Below are positions 7,747-15,649 of a stretch of 64,000 bases of DNA, piece by piece. The stretch is from CAYWKU01 sp964459325 (GTDB taxonomy: Bacteria > RBG-13-61-14 > CAYWKU01). The stretch is taken from NCBI GenBank assembly GCA_964459325.1, contig CAYWKU010000007.1, positions 1-64,000 of the forward strand. Direction: 5' to 3'. A program made the position numbers and the translations under genes. The notes under the pieces were generated by a model, which was not told where the DNA came from, made no database searches, and saw only the letters and a list, made by a program, of their open reading frames with translations. Each line of letters begins with the position of its first letter. Position 1 is the first letter of the stretch.

Positions 7747-10245
7747 TTATTTCTCCGGCACGAACTCCAGTCTGCCTTCCTCGCGAGCCTCGACCTTTTC
7801 CCTTTCCATCGGCATGGAATGGTATCCCCCGTTGACCCAGTCTTCGACCTGGTCGGAGTAATGCTCGCTCAGCCGGTGCGCCGACTGGCCGGGCACTATG
7901 GTCATCCTTGCGGAGGAAAAATCGCCGTAGTCCACCACGTGCCTCATGCCGGGACCTTCGTATACTTCGTAGGGATTGTTCCACCACCTGAAGTAGCCGT
8001 TGTTTACCGTGTCCCTGCTTCCGGGCAGCGAATAAGGCCCTGCGCTGAATATCTTCCTCAACAGGGCGTGTTGGCCTCCAAATGGGTGGTCGAAAAGCAC
8101 GGTGTGCATTTTACCCCATTGCCAGTCTTTTACGTCTTCACCGAATTGCTCTTCCAGCACCCCGACTGCTTCGACCATCGCCTTTCTGAGTATTTCATCC
8201 CGGCCCTCGACCCGGTCTCCGGTGCGGCGGTCATCGAAGAGGGCGAAGTCGTTTTCGATGCCGTTGTCGAAACCGTTATAGGCGGTTCTTTCCTCCCGGA
8301 TGACCTTCCATATCGAGTCGCTCACCTCGTCCTTGTAGGTCAGCTTGAACGCCTGCCTGTAGGCTTCGTTGAAAAAAGCGGTGGCGACGCTGTCTGCCGG
8401 CGTCGAATAGTCCCATTCGCGTAATATATCGACCAGTTGGCCGAGCCGCTCATCGGATTGGTCGCCGCTCTTTGTTTTTTCGTAAGCTTCTATGAAGCAC
8501 GGCGCCAGCCTCTTGCCGTGTAGAAACTTCGTGTCCATCTGCAATTCGGTCATTTCTCCGGCGGTTACATCTTCGGCCTCTTCCAGCACTTCGACTATCC
8601 GCATGGCCCGGTAGGGGGGGGTGTATTCGTAACTTACGATGTAAGGGTAATCCTCCTCCGGCGCCACCTTGTTGTTGGCGGTGGCTATGTAGCCTGAAGA
8701 GGGATTGGTCAACTGAGGCAGTTCGTCGAAGGGCACAAACCCGTCCCATGCGTAATCTGGGTCGTCGCCCGGCACCGGCATCAGTCCCTCCCCTTTTTTG
8801 CGCTTGGGCAGTAGCCCTCCGGCTATGTAACCGATGTTGCCCTCGCGGTCGGCGTAAACCCAGTTCTGGATGGGCGCCTTCAGGCCCTCCAGGGCTTTAA
8901 GAAACTCGTTTGCGTCCCGGGCCTTGGCCATACCCATCAGGGCTTTTACTTCGTCGCTGATTTCGTGCCCCGTCCACCTCAAGGCCACCGGCGGCAAACC
9001 TTCGGGCATCTCAACGTGGTCGTTTATTACCGGGCCGTGGACGGTAGAGCGGATTTCGACCTTTCTCTCTTCCATTCCGGTCGAAGTTTTTACCTTTACG
9101 GTCTCCTCGATGATTTCAAAGGGTCTCCAATTTCCGTCATAGAGGTATTTTCCGGGGTGGGTCTCGTCTGTGATGATAATGTAAAGGTCCTGGGTGTCGG
9201 CCATAGTAGTGGTAGCTCCCCACGCCACGTAGGGGGTATGTCCGAGAACTATCACCGGGGTGCCGGGGAATGAAACGCCCGCCACGTCGAGCTCGTCGCC
9301 GTGCAGGTGCGCTTCGTGCCACACGCCGGGCATCATCAGGTCGAGATGGGGGTCATTGCTCAAAATGGCCCCGCCGCTCGCGGTTTTCGACGGCGACACC
9401 ACCCAGCTGTTGGACGAGGCGGCGGTGGAAGTAACCCGGCCGGTCATTTTCCGCAAGCTGTGGCTTATATCAAGCAACGCCGGCCAGTCTTCAGATTCGA
9501 TATTTCTGAAGCGTGCATGCTTTTCCCGAGAGGGCTCCTCCCGGCGGCCGGATTTTCCGTATTTTTTCTCTTGGGGGGGGATGATGTAAGGCCCGGGGCC
9601 GGTATGTTTCGGGAGGATATCCCACATGGCCTCTTCGCCCCGTTCGGCGGCAATGGCCGAGCGCAGGGCCTCGGTGTTCCAGTTTCTGCTCAGCTGCCAC
9701 CCGGTCATCCGGCTTACGGTGAGCGAATCGGTCGGCGTCCAGGGTTTCATTTGATACCCGAGCACTCGGAATTCAACGCTCGGGTACTCGGGCGCATCCC
9801 CAATAATATATTGATTTACTCCTTCGGAATAGGCCTTAAGTAGCCCAAGAGTGTCTTTGTCGAGGTTTTTAACTATTTTTTCGGCGGTTCTTTCCAGGCC
9901 GATGACCTTTTGAAAGACGTCTATATCGTACGCTCTTTCCCCGAAAAGTTCCGCCAGCCGCCCGGAAGCCGCCCTTCTGGTTAAGTCCATCTGCCACAAT
10001 CTGTCCCGGGCGTGCATGTATCCCAACACCCTTACCAAATCCTCGTCCGAACTTCCGTATATATGCGGAACACCGTTTTCGTCCAGTATTACCTCCACCG
10101 TCGATTGCAGCCCGGGAAGCTCGAAGGCGCCTTGTCCGGGCGGAAGCGAACGCCGCAGGACACTGTAGCCGTAGGCGGTGACAATTACGGTGAGAAAAAC
10201 AAGAATACCAACGCAAACCAGAAGAAGCTTATAAGTCTTTTTCAT
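7747..10245 (-). CDS. Penicillin acylase family Ntn-hydrolase
   Basis: An 832-residue precursor of the penicillin G acylase/acyl-homoserine-lactone acylase type, which cleaves amide bonds of acylated substrates in the periplasm. Residues 5-28 form a signal or membrane anchor (LLLVCVGILVFLTVIVTAYG). The alpha-chain motif ENGVPHIYG is near residue 55. The autoprocessing site is in AASSNSWVVSPSKTASGG near 280, where one of the serines would become the N-terminal nucleophile. Conserved NDPHLDL and WHEAHLHG follow, with a long beta chain. It follows the flavin reductase gene by 62 bp on the same strand. The natural substrate cannot be predicted from sequence. Confidence 0.9.
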   Translation of the reverse strand: MKKTYKLLLVCVGILVFLTVIVTAYGYSVLRRSLPPGQGAFELPGLQSTVEVILDENGVPHIYGSSDEDLVRVLGYMHARDRLWQMDLTRRAASGRLAELFGERAYDIDVFQKVIGLERTAEKIVKNLDKDTLGLLKAYSEGVNQYIIGDAPEYPSVEFRVLGYQMKPWTPTDSLTVSRMTGWQLSRNWNTEALRSAIAAERGEEAMWDILPKHTGPGPYIIPPQEKKYGKSGRREEPSREKHARFRNIESEDWPALLDISHSLRKMTGRVTSTAASSNSWVVSPSKTASGGAILSNDPHLDLMMPGVWHEAHLHGDELDVAGVSFPGTPVIVLGHTPYVAWGATTTMADTQDLYIIITDETHPGKYLYDGNWRPFEIIEETVKVKTSTGMEERKVEIRSTVHGPVINDHVEMPEGLPPVALRWTGHEISDEVKALMGMAKARDANEFLKALEGLKAPIQNWVYADREGNIGYIAGGLLPKRKKGEGLMPVPGDDPDYAWDGFVPFDELPQLTNPSSGYIATANNKVAPEEDYPYIVSYEYTPPYRAMRIVEVLEEAEDVTAGEMTELQMDTKFLHGKRLAPCFIEAYEKTKSGDQSDERLGQLVDILREWDYSTPADSVATAFFNEAYRQAFKLTYKDEVSDSIWKVIREERTAYNGFDNGIENDFALFDDRRTGDRVEGRDEILRKAMVEAVGVLEEQFGEDVKDWQWGKMHTVLFDHPFGGQHALLRKIFSAGPYSLPGSRDTVNNGYFRWWNNPYEVYEGPGMRHVVDYGDFSSARMTIVPGQSAHRLSEHYSDQVEDWVNGGYHSMPMEREKVEAREEGRLEFVPEK

Positions 10246-10307
10246 GACCGCACCTCGAGAAAAGAAAAAACTCTCGCTCGCAAGGGGACGGCATCGAGCC
10301 GAAATTT

Positions 10308-10781
10308 TTACAGCCCGTAATGATAGTCCTTAAAGTCCAGGCTGGTGAGCGGCTCCGCCCGGTTGAGCAGCTTGGCGCCGGTTATTTCGCCGATGAAAAG
10401 GGTGTGGTCGCCGGGGGTCAGCATTGAAACTACTTCGCAGTCCAGCCAGCCTATCCCTTCGGCAAGCACGGGCAATCCGCCGGGGGTCTCAGCGGTTTTG
10501 AAGCCCTCGAACTTCTTTGAGCGGTCCGGGTCCTTGGATTTAAAACCCTGTAATTTATCGCTCTGGTCCTTTTTCAGAAACACCACGGCGAAATGGCCCG
10601 AGTAGCGTATCATGTCGTGGGTGTATCGCACCGTTTTTACCGCCGCCTGCACCATTAGCGGGTCGGAGCTTACCTGGGTCAGCCAGCTTATGGGCATGGC
10701 GTTAATCTCGTCTCCCCGCCGCGTGGTAAGCAGCGCCAGGGGATAGGGTATATTTTTCAAAAGCTCCCGTGCATCGTACAT
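10308..10781 (-). CDS. Flavin reductase-like (flavoredoxin family) protein
   Basis: A 157-residue FMN-binding split-barrel protein of the flavin-reductase-like family, related to flavoredoxin and small FMN oxidoreductases. The pattern NIPYPLALLTTRRGDEINAM, a central SSDPLMVQAAV and HTLFIGEIT are typical. The ATG at 10781 is chosen because AGGAGG lies about eight bases upstream. The longer frame to 10841 has no such signal. It probably transfers electrons between NAD(P)H or ferredoxin and FMN. It may be co-transcribed with the acylase gene downstream, though no functional link is obvious. Confidence 0.85.
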   Translation of the reverse strand: MYDARELLKNIPYPLALLTTRRGDEINAMPISWLTQVSSDPLMVQAAVKTVRYTHDMIRYSGHFAVVFLKKDQSDKLQGFKSKDPDRSKKFEGFKTAETPGGLPVLAEGIGWLDCEVVSMLTPGDHTLFIGEITGAKLLNRAEPLTSLDFKDYHYGL

Positions 10782-10910
10782 GATTGTCGTCCTCCTGATT
10801 TCTTTTAGGTGGCGCGCTCTTCCGAAAAGATTCGATTTCAATTATAATTTTATTTTGAGATTTCGGCTACGCGGGGGACGCCGGAAATTGAAAAAAAGTG
10901 GGAGTTTTCG

Positions 10911-11990
10911 ATGACCGAATGGAAAGTGGAGCTGGAAACCGACCGGCTGGCGGTATACGAGACCGGCTCGGGTAAAATCGGCTATGAGAAGCCCGCGAGG
11001 GTTCTTAAGGACGACGAGCGCGTGCTGCTGGCCGACGTGGAAGGCGAGGTGGCATCACTCACGGAAGAGGCCCTGGAAAAAATCGGCGCCGGGGAAATAT
11101 GGAGAAAATTCCGGAAAGTGGGCATCAAGGTCAACCTGTGCGGCGGCCTGGAAGGGTGCCCGTCAACCTTTACCGACCCCCTGGTGGTGGAGGGGATTAT
11201 AAACCACGTGCGCTCTTACGGCGCGGAGCCTTTCGTGTGCGAAGGCGACATGCGGGGCTTCGTGGCCGACGAAAGACTGGTCGGAAGGAGAGGGGAGCTG
11301 GCGGATGTCCTCGAAAGAACCGGGACCTTTTACGTGAATCTTTCCCGCCACCCGATACCCTTTGTCTGCCACGGACTGGATGAACGGCTTACACTGCCGG
11401 AGGAGTTGATTGACCCGGATACGGCCATAGTCAGCGCCGCCGTGCCTAAAGACCATTGGGAGTGCGGCATAAGCATGGCCCAGAAAAATATGTACGGGGC
11501 CATCAGCGACCGCCGAAAGGCCATATTCCATAGAAAATGGAACAGGATAGACAAGGCGGTGGCCGCGGCCGCGAGGTTGCTTAGACCGGAGCTGGCCGTG
11601 GTCGGAGGAAGATTGGCCGGCGCGGGCTGGGGACCGCATTTTTGCGTGCCGGTGGAATGGAACAGAGTGGCAATCGGAACAGACCCCATCCGAGTGGACG
11701 GATGCATGTCGGAAGTTTACGGTTACCCTTATGAGAAGGTCGTGTACGCCATGATAAACGCCGGGGGTGAGCCGGTCGGTTATCGGATAATGGACGGCTC
11801 GGCGGATTTGCCGCATAACGCATTGAAAAAATTGAAAAAACACGCCATGTCCCCCGGCAGGAGACGGTTGTGGAAAGCGCTTTTGTACCCCCAATATTTC
11901 ATCCCACACCGCACCCAGCACGAGGTGTCCCCCCGGCTGGAGGCGGCAGCCGGCGCTTTTCATCACCGGTTCGTGGACAGGCTGAGGTAA
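10911..11990 (+). CDS. DUF362 domain-containing protein
   Basis: A 359-residue protein with the DUF362 pattern: GIKVNLCGG near residue 70, an acidic EGDMRG segment, then AAVPKDHWECGISMAQKNMYGAI and AIGTDPIRVDG. DUF362 proteins are often fused to ferredoxins and include enzymes acting in iron-sulfur or anaerobic metabolism, but no reaction is generally established. No 4Fe-4S cysteine motif is present in this copy. It is divergent from the flavin reductase gene. A palindrome-rich gap and a strong promoter follow it. Confidence 0.8.
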   Translation: MTEWKVELETDRLAVYETGSGKIGYEKPARVLKDDERVLLADVEGEVASLTEEALEKIGAGEIWRKFRKVGIKVNLCGGLEGCPSTFTDPLVVEGIINHVRSYGAEPFVCEGDMRGFVADERLVGRRGELADVLERTGTFYVNLSRHPIPFVCHGLDERLTLPEELIDPDTAIVSAAVPKDHWECGISMAQKNMYGAISDRRKAIFHRKWNRIDKAVAAAARLLRPELAVVGGRLAGAGWGPHFCVPVEWNRVAIGTDPIRVDGCMSEVYGYPYEKVVYAMINAGGEPVGYRIMDGSADLPHNALKKLKKHAMSPGRRRLWKALLYPQYFIPHRTQHEVSPRLEAAAGAFHHRFVDRLR

Positions 11991-11997
11991 TTATTTG

Positions 11998-12052
11998 AGA
12001 AGTGAGCGATTTTAAGTCTCCGCCGGCGGAGAAAAATCGTTCTCCCGCTTCT
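11998..12052. terminator. Nested hairpin after the DUF362 gene
   Basis: AGAAG ... CTTCT encloses CGATTTT/AAAATCG, which encloses the perfect palindrome CTCCGCCGGCGGAG (12018-12031). It lies between the DUF362 stop and the promoter at 12054. It is probably a transcriptional punctuation structure, though no T-run follows it. Confidence 0.45.
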
Positions 12053-12053
12053 C

Positions 12054-12082
12054 TTGACAAAGCGGAATATATCGGATATATA
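12054..12082 (+). promoter_or_regulatory. Sigma-70 promoter of the repeat lipoprotein gene
   Basis: A perfect -35 TTGACA and a TATATA -10 with an ideal 17-bp spacer. It lies about 125 bp upstream of the lipoprotein start. This is one of the best sigma-70 matches in the window. Confidence 0.75.
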
Positions 12083-12209
12083 GGTAAAACTTGGTAATTT
12101 CGCCTTGAAGGTGTTATAATCAGCACGACTCTGTTCCGAATTCCGGAAGAGTTGAACGGAAAAGGGAAATAAGAGCTTGTATTTAATGAGTTATTCAAGG
12201 AGGCAGGTT

Positions 12210-15200
12210 ATGAGGCGCTTCGGTAGGTCGTCGGTATGGGGGAAAAGAAATGCGGCATGCGCGGCGGTGCTTATTGTTTTCTCTTTTATTTTATTGTGGG
12301 GCTGCCAGGAGCCCCGGTTCAAGGTAGGCGACCCGGTCGGGGTCCCGCCATTGCCACCCTCTGACATCATTATTGGAACATTCGACAAGGCGAAAAAGAG
12401 TGACCTGACGGACACGGTTTATCAGCTCAAGGATTTGCCCGGCGGCTCGGGTCAACCCATCGGGATTTCCTTCGATGGAGATTTTCGGCTGTTTTTCCAT
12501 CATATGGATTTTGGCGCCGGTCCTTCCGTGAAAATGGGTACCGTGCAGCCGGCTTCCCCTTATATAAGCACCGGCGACGACGGCATTGCCGCCACCAGCG
12601 CCATGGGGGGAGATATACAGGGGGAGGTGGTTTCGGTCGGGGCAAAGCCCGGGGCAACGAGTTATAACTATAAAAGTAGAATAGGAATCCCGGCCGGCAT
12701 GGGAGAACCCAACAGGCAAGGTGTTCGTCCCGGCTCCGACGGGAAAATCCAGACCCAGTGTATTTTTGACGATAATACCCGCTATCCGAAAAGAGACGAA
12801 ATTAGGGTGGGAAGTAAATTTCCGGACTTACTGGACCCGGATGAGGGTATAATCCCCATTTCCCTGAAGGACGGCATCTACAGCGGGGTTGACGGTATAA
12901 TGCAATCCGGCCTGGCCGGGGATGACGTTCAGCGTTATTACGCCGGTGAAACTTTTAACCCCGCCGGAACGGTTGTCATTGTAAGCCCGGGCGCAGACGA
13001 AGCCCTCGAGACTATTCCCGGCGGCGGTGACGATGTCCAGAGTTTCGCCCCGGGAAGTTCACTTGCCGGCGCCACCGACAGGATTATTGTGGAGCCGGGC
13101 GGCGACGGAGTGCTTCAGACCTGTCCGCTTAACGACGATTACGTAAAGACGGGCGAGCAAGTTATACGCGCCGGTGGTAACAAGCGCGCCGACTCCATCG
13201 TCGCGGACGACACAATTGCTACGGTCGATTTGGGCGCCGGCCCGGTTTCCGTAATAATTGACGGCGGAAACGGAATCGCCGAAAGCGGCATAGGAAGAAA
13301 CGACAAGCAGATTATACCCGTGGGCCAGGGGAAACCGGACACGGTGGCCATAATAGCATCCAGGGACCCCGGCACAGGCGCCGTCAGGCAGTTAAACACA
13401 ACCCCTAACAATTCCGACCCCACCGGGGACGACGAGATAATAGACCCCGGAAAAGGCAATCTGGCCGGCGATTACGCTCTCCATCCGGATAACAAAAACA
13501 CGGTCGTTGACCCGGACGGCAACGAGATAGTGGAAAATTACGCCACCGTGGATGACGGCGAATACTTCAGCTGGGAAGGCACCAATCTTAATTTCGCTAA
13601 CGTGCCGCCGCCCCCGCCCGGCGGGATTATAACAAAGCCGCCTATAGGTTTGAACGTACCTTTAAATATCCAAACCTATATGCCTTCCTACCGGGGCGAT
13701 GCTCCGATAAAGGGTTTTACGCCCAATTATTACACCTTCGATATAATCAAGAGAGGCTCCAGCGAGCTCGTGGCTTACGTAAGCAACGGATTCGAGATTT
13801 ACAGGTTTGAAAGCAACGACGGCACTACGTGGTCTCTCAACCCCGGAACACCCGTTCTTTCTCCCGGCGGAAACGGGCGGGCCACCGACCCCGTAATTCT
13901 GGCCGGGTACGACGGAATCTGTGAATCCACCGTTCTTGGAGATGACGTGCGGAATCGCAAAATCGACAAAGGTAAAGCCAAACCCGACAGCATCGCCATA
14001 TTCTCGGGACGGGACGCAGTGGTGCAATCGCAACCGGGAGGCGATGACTGGGTTGACGGAATGTTCATCCGCACAGGCCCCAACGGAATTCGTGAGTCTC
14101 TCCCGGCGGGAGACGATTGGGAAGTACTGCCTTTCGGACAGGGCCAGCCGGACACGGCGTGTATACTGGCAGGCCCAGACGGCGAAAGGGCCAGCAGCAT
14201 TACAGGCGATGACAGGCCCCCCTTCCTGGATGTGGACAGCGACAGTACCGCTTCCGCGTCACCCATTTACGCCGATTACGCCGACTCTGGAGAGCCGGCG
14301 GTTTCAGTGGGCCTTTCGGGCGGGTTCGATGCCTTCGCTGTCACTCACCCCTTCATATTCCGCAAGGACGGCAAGTTTTACATGCTGTACACTGGGTTTG
14401 GAGCCCTTTCCGAGCCGGAAGCCCGTCGGCCGAGCGAGGAGGCTCGGCGCCTATTCGGCCCGTGCCAGAGACCGGGTCTGGACAGGATGATGGATAACGC
14501 GGCGCCAAACTCTGTGTGCAACGCCGACAATACGCCGGGCGTAGTGGTGGCGCCGAGGATTGGAGTTGCCGTAAGTAACGACGGCATAACCTGGAAGAAA
14601 AAGAAAGCGCCCGTCATTGGCCTTGGCAATACATGCGCCGAGCTTTTCGACTTGTCGCTACTTGCATCTCTGGGAATCGACATAGAAGACCTGCTCGGTG
14701 TGAAACCATTCCTTGTGGCCAGTATGGCTTTTGATTACTCCGGGGCGTTCGGAGCGCGTGTAAGGTCCGACATCGCTGCTGACGGTGACCCTGTATATTC
14801 GATGATTTACGGAGGGTTACATTTCACCAGACCTTTCGAATCAGGTCTGCTGGGAGATCTCCGGGCGTTGGCGCCCGCACCTAACGGTCGGGAAAGATAC
14901 GCCGGACTTAATAAAACGGGTCTGGGACTGGCTCGCAGCTTCAGCATAACTTCCGGTTGGCAGAAGCTTAAAGATAACAACCCCATTTTCTCCGGCGGGA
15001 TGTTCTATTCGTCAACAAGCGAACAGCCCGCCAGTATATTGCAGGTCGGAGAGGGATATACGGGGTTCTTCGGCGCATTCAGTACCGGCACATTGGATAA
15101 CCTCGGCGATGAGGAGTTGTATATCGGTTATTCCTACCGCTACGGCACGGTATACAGCTTGTGCATGACCGGCCAGGGTCAGGGGGCAGGCGTTCCCCAG

Positions 15201-15290
15201 CGGGCGGTGGCCGGATTGCTGCTGTTGCTGTTGCCCGCGATTATCCTCCTGGCGAGGAAAGTCTTCGTAAGAGTCAGAAACCCAAGTTAA
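12210..15290 (+). CDS. Large secreted lipoprotein with GDD-type repeats and a beta-propeller-like region
   Basis: A 1026-residue protein. A hydrophobic leader ends in a lipobox-like LLWGC with Cys at residue 32, so export and lipid anchoring are likely. The C-terminus ends in a leucine-rich hydrophobic segment followed by arginines, which resembles a sorting or membrane-anchor tail. Roughly residues 120-480 and 560-700 contain many degenerate repeats of about 35 residues built on 'aG.dGI.es...GDD......Gqg.PDt..I..G.dG'. Stretches such as IFRKDGKFYMLYTGFGA and IGVAVSNDGITWKKK resemble blades of GH43/GH32-like five-bladed propellers. The start at 12210 is set by AGGAGG seven bases upstream. Function is unknown. 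It may be a cell-surface carbohydrate-binding or adhesive protein. Confidence 0.7.
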   Translation: MRRFGRSSVWGKRNAACAAVLIVFSFILLWGCQEPRFKVGDPVGVPPLPPSDIIIGTFDKAKKSDLTDTVYQLKDLPGGSGQPIGISFDGDFRLFFHHMDFGAGPSVKMGTVQPASPYISTGDDGIAATSAMGGDIQGEVVSVGAKPGATSYNYKSRIGIPAGMGEPNRQGVRPGSDGKIQTQCIFDDNTRYPKRDEIRVGSKFPDLLDPDEGIIPISLKDGIYSGVDGIMQSGLAGDDVQRYYAGETFNPAGTVVIVSPGADEALETIPGGGDDVQSFAPGSSLAGATDRIIVEPGGDGVLQTCPLNDDYVKTGEQVIRAGGNKRADSIVADDTIATVDLGAGPVSVIIDGGNGIAESGIGRNDKQIIPVGQGKPDTVAIIASRDPGTGAVRQLNTTPNNSDPTGDDEIIDPGKGNLAGDYALHPDNKNTVVDPDGNEIVENYATVDDGEYFSWEGTNLNFANVPPPPPGGIITKPPIGLNVPLNIQTYMPSYRGDAPIKGFTPNYYTFDIIKRGSSELVAYVSNGFEIYRFESNDGTTWSLNPGTPVLSPGGNGRATDPVILAGYDGICESTVLGDDVRNRKIDKGKAKPDSIAIFSGRDAVVQSQPGGDDWVDGMFIRTGPNGIRESLPAGDDWEVLPFGQGQPDTACILAGPDGERASSITGDDRPPFLDVDSDSTASASPIYADYADSGEPAVSVGLSGGFDAFAVTHPFIFRKDGKFYMLYTGFGALSEPEARRPSEEARRLFGPCQRPGLDRMMDNAAPNSVCNADNTPGVVVAPRIGVAVSNDGITWKKKKAPVIGLGNTCAELFDLSLLASLGIDIEDLLGVKPFLVASMAFDYSGAFGARVRSDIAADGDPVYSMIYGGLHFTRPFESGLLGDLRALAPAPNGRERYAGLNKTGLGLARSFSITSGWQKLKDNNPIFSGGMFYSSTSEQPASILQVGEGYTGFFGAFSTGTLDNLGDEELYIGYSYRYGTVYSLCMTGQGQGAGVPQRAVAGLLLLLLPAIILLARKVFVRVRNPS

Positions 15291-15316
15291 ACATTTCCGG
15301 ATAGTCGAAATAACCG

Positions 15317-15345
15317 GGGCGGGGGATGAATCCTCCGCCCTTTTT
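15317..15345 (+). terminator. Rho-independent terminator
   Basis: A 10-bp stem GGGCGGGGGA / TCCTCCGCCC with a TGAA loop, followed by TTTTTGTT, 26 bp after the lipoprotein stop. Confidence 0.85.
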
Positions 15346-15361
15346 GTTAATAGCGGGCTTG

Positions 15362-15643
15362 GTACTCCTGCCGGGTCTGGGCCCGACACTCCTGTCGGGC
15401 TAAACTGCCGACATACCTGAACGCGCGGCAGGAGTGCCGCGCCTACCATCCCAGGGGCAGGCTCGACACTCCTGCCGGGTAATAAAGGGTACGGGCGACA
15501 GGAGTGTTTGGGTGGCCCATCCATCGCAAGATGGATGGGTGAACGAAGTGAACGGGTTAACTTCAATAAATTCGTGTTCATTTTGTCCCGTAAACCCACC
15601 CGTCAAAGATGGGTGGGCCACCCGCGCCACAGGAGTGTCGCCC
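15362..15643. repeat. Cluster of short palindromes with ACTCCTG core and two larger hairpins
   Basis: The gap between the lipoprotein and the methylase gene holds six copies, in both orientations, of a core ACTCCTG/CAGGAGT. Two are perfect 8-4-8 hairpins: GCCCGACA-CTCC-TGTCGGGC at 15381 and GCGCGGCA-GGAG-TGCCGCGC at 15423. The others are at about 15362, 15462, 15493 and 15627. Between them sit two hairpins related to each other: CCCATCCATC-GCAA-GATGGATGGG (15516-15539) and CCCACCCGTC-AAA-GATGGGTGGG (15595-15617). Their outer arms GGTGGCCC and GGGCCACC are also complementary at long range. No coding signal is seen. Confidence 0.7.
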
Positions 15644-15649
15644 CTGCCA

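Noticed and set aside
7300..8424. A 374-residue plus-strand frame spanning the HEPN/MNT locus and the acylase gene
   Set aside because: It is antisense to two recognisable minus-strand genes and has no domain.
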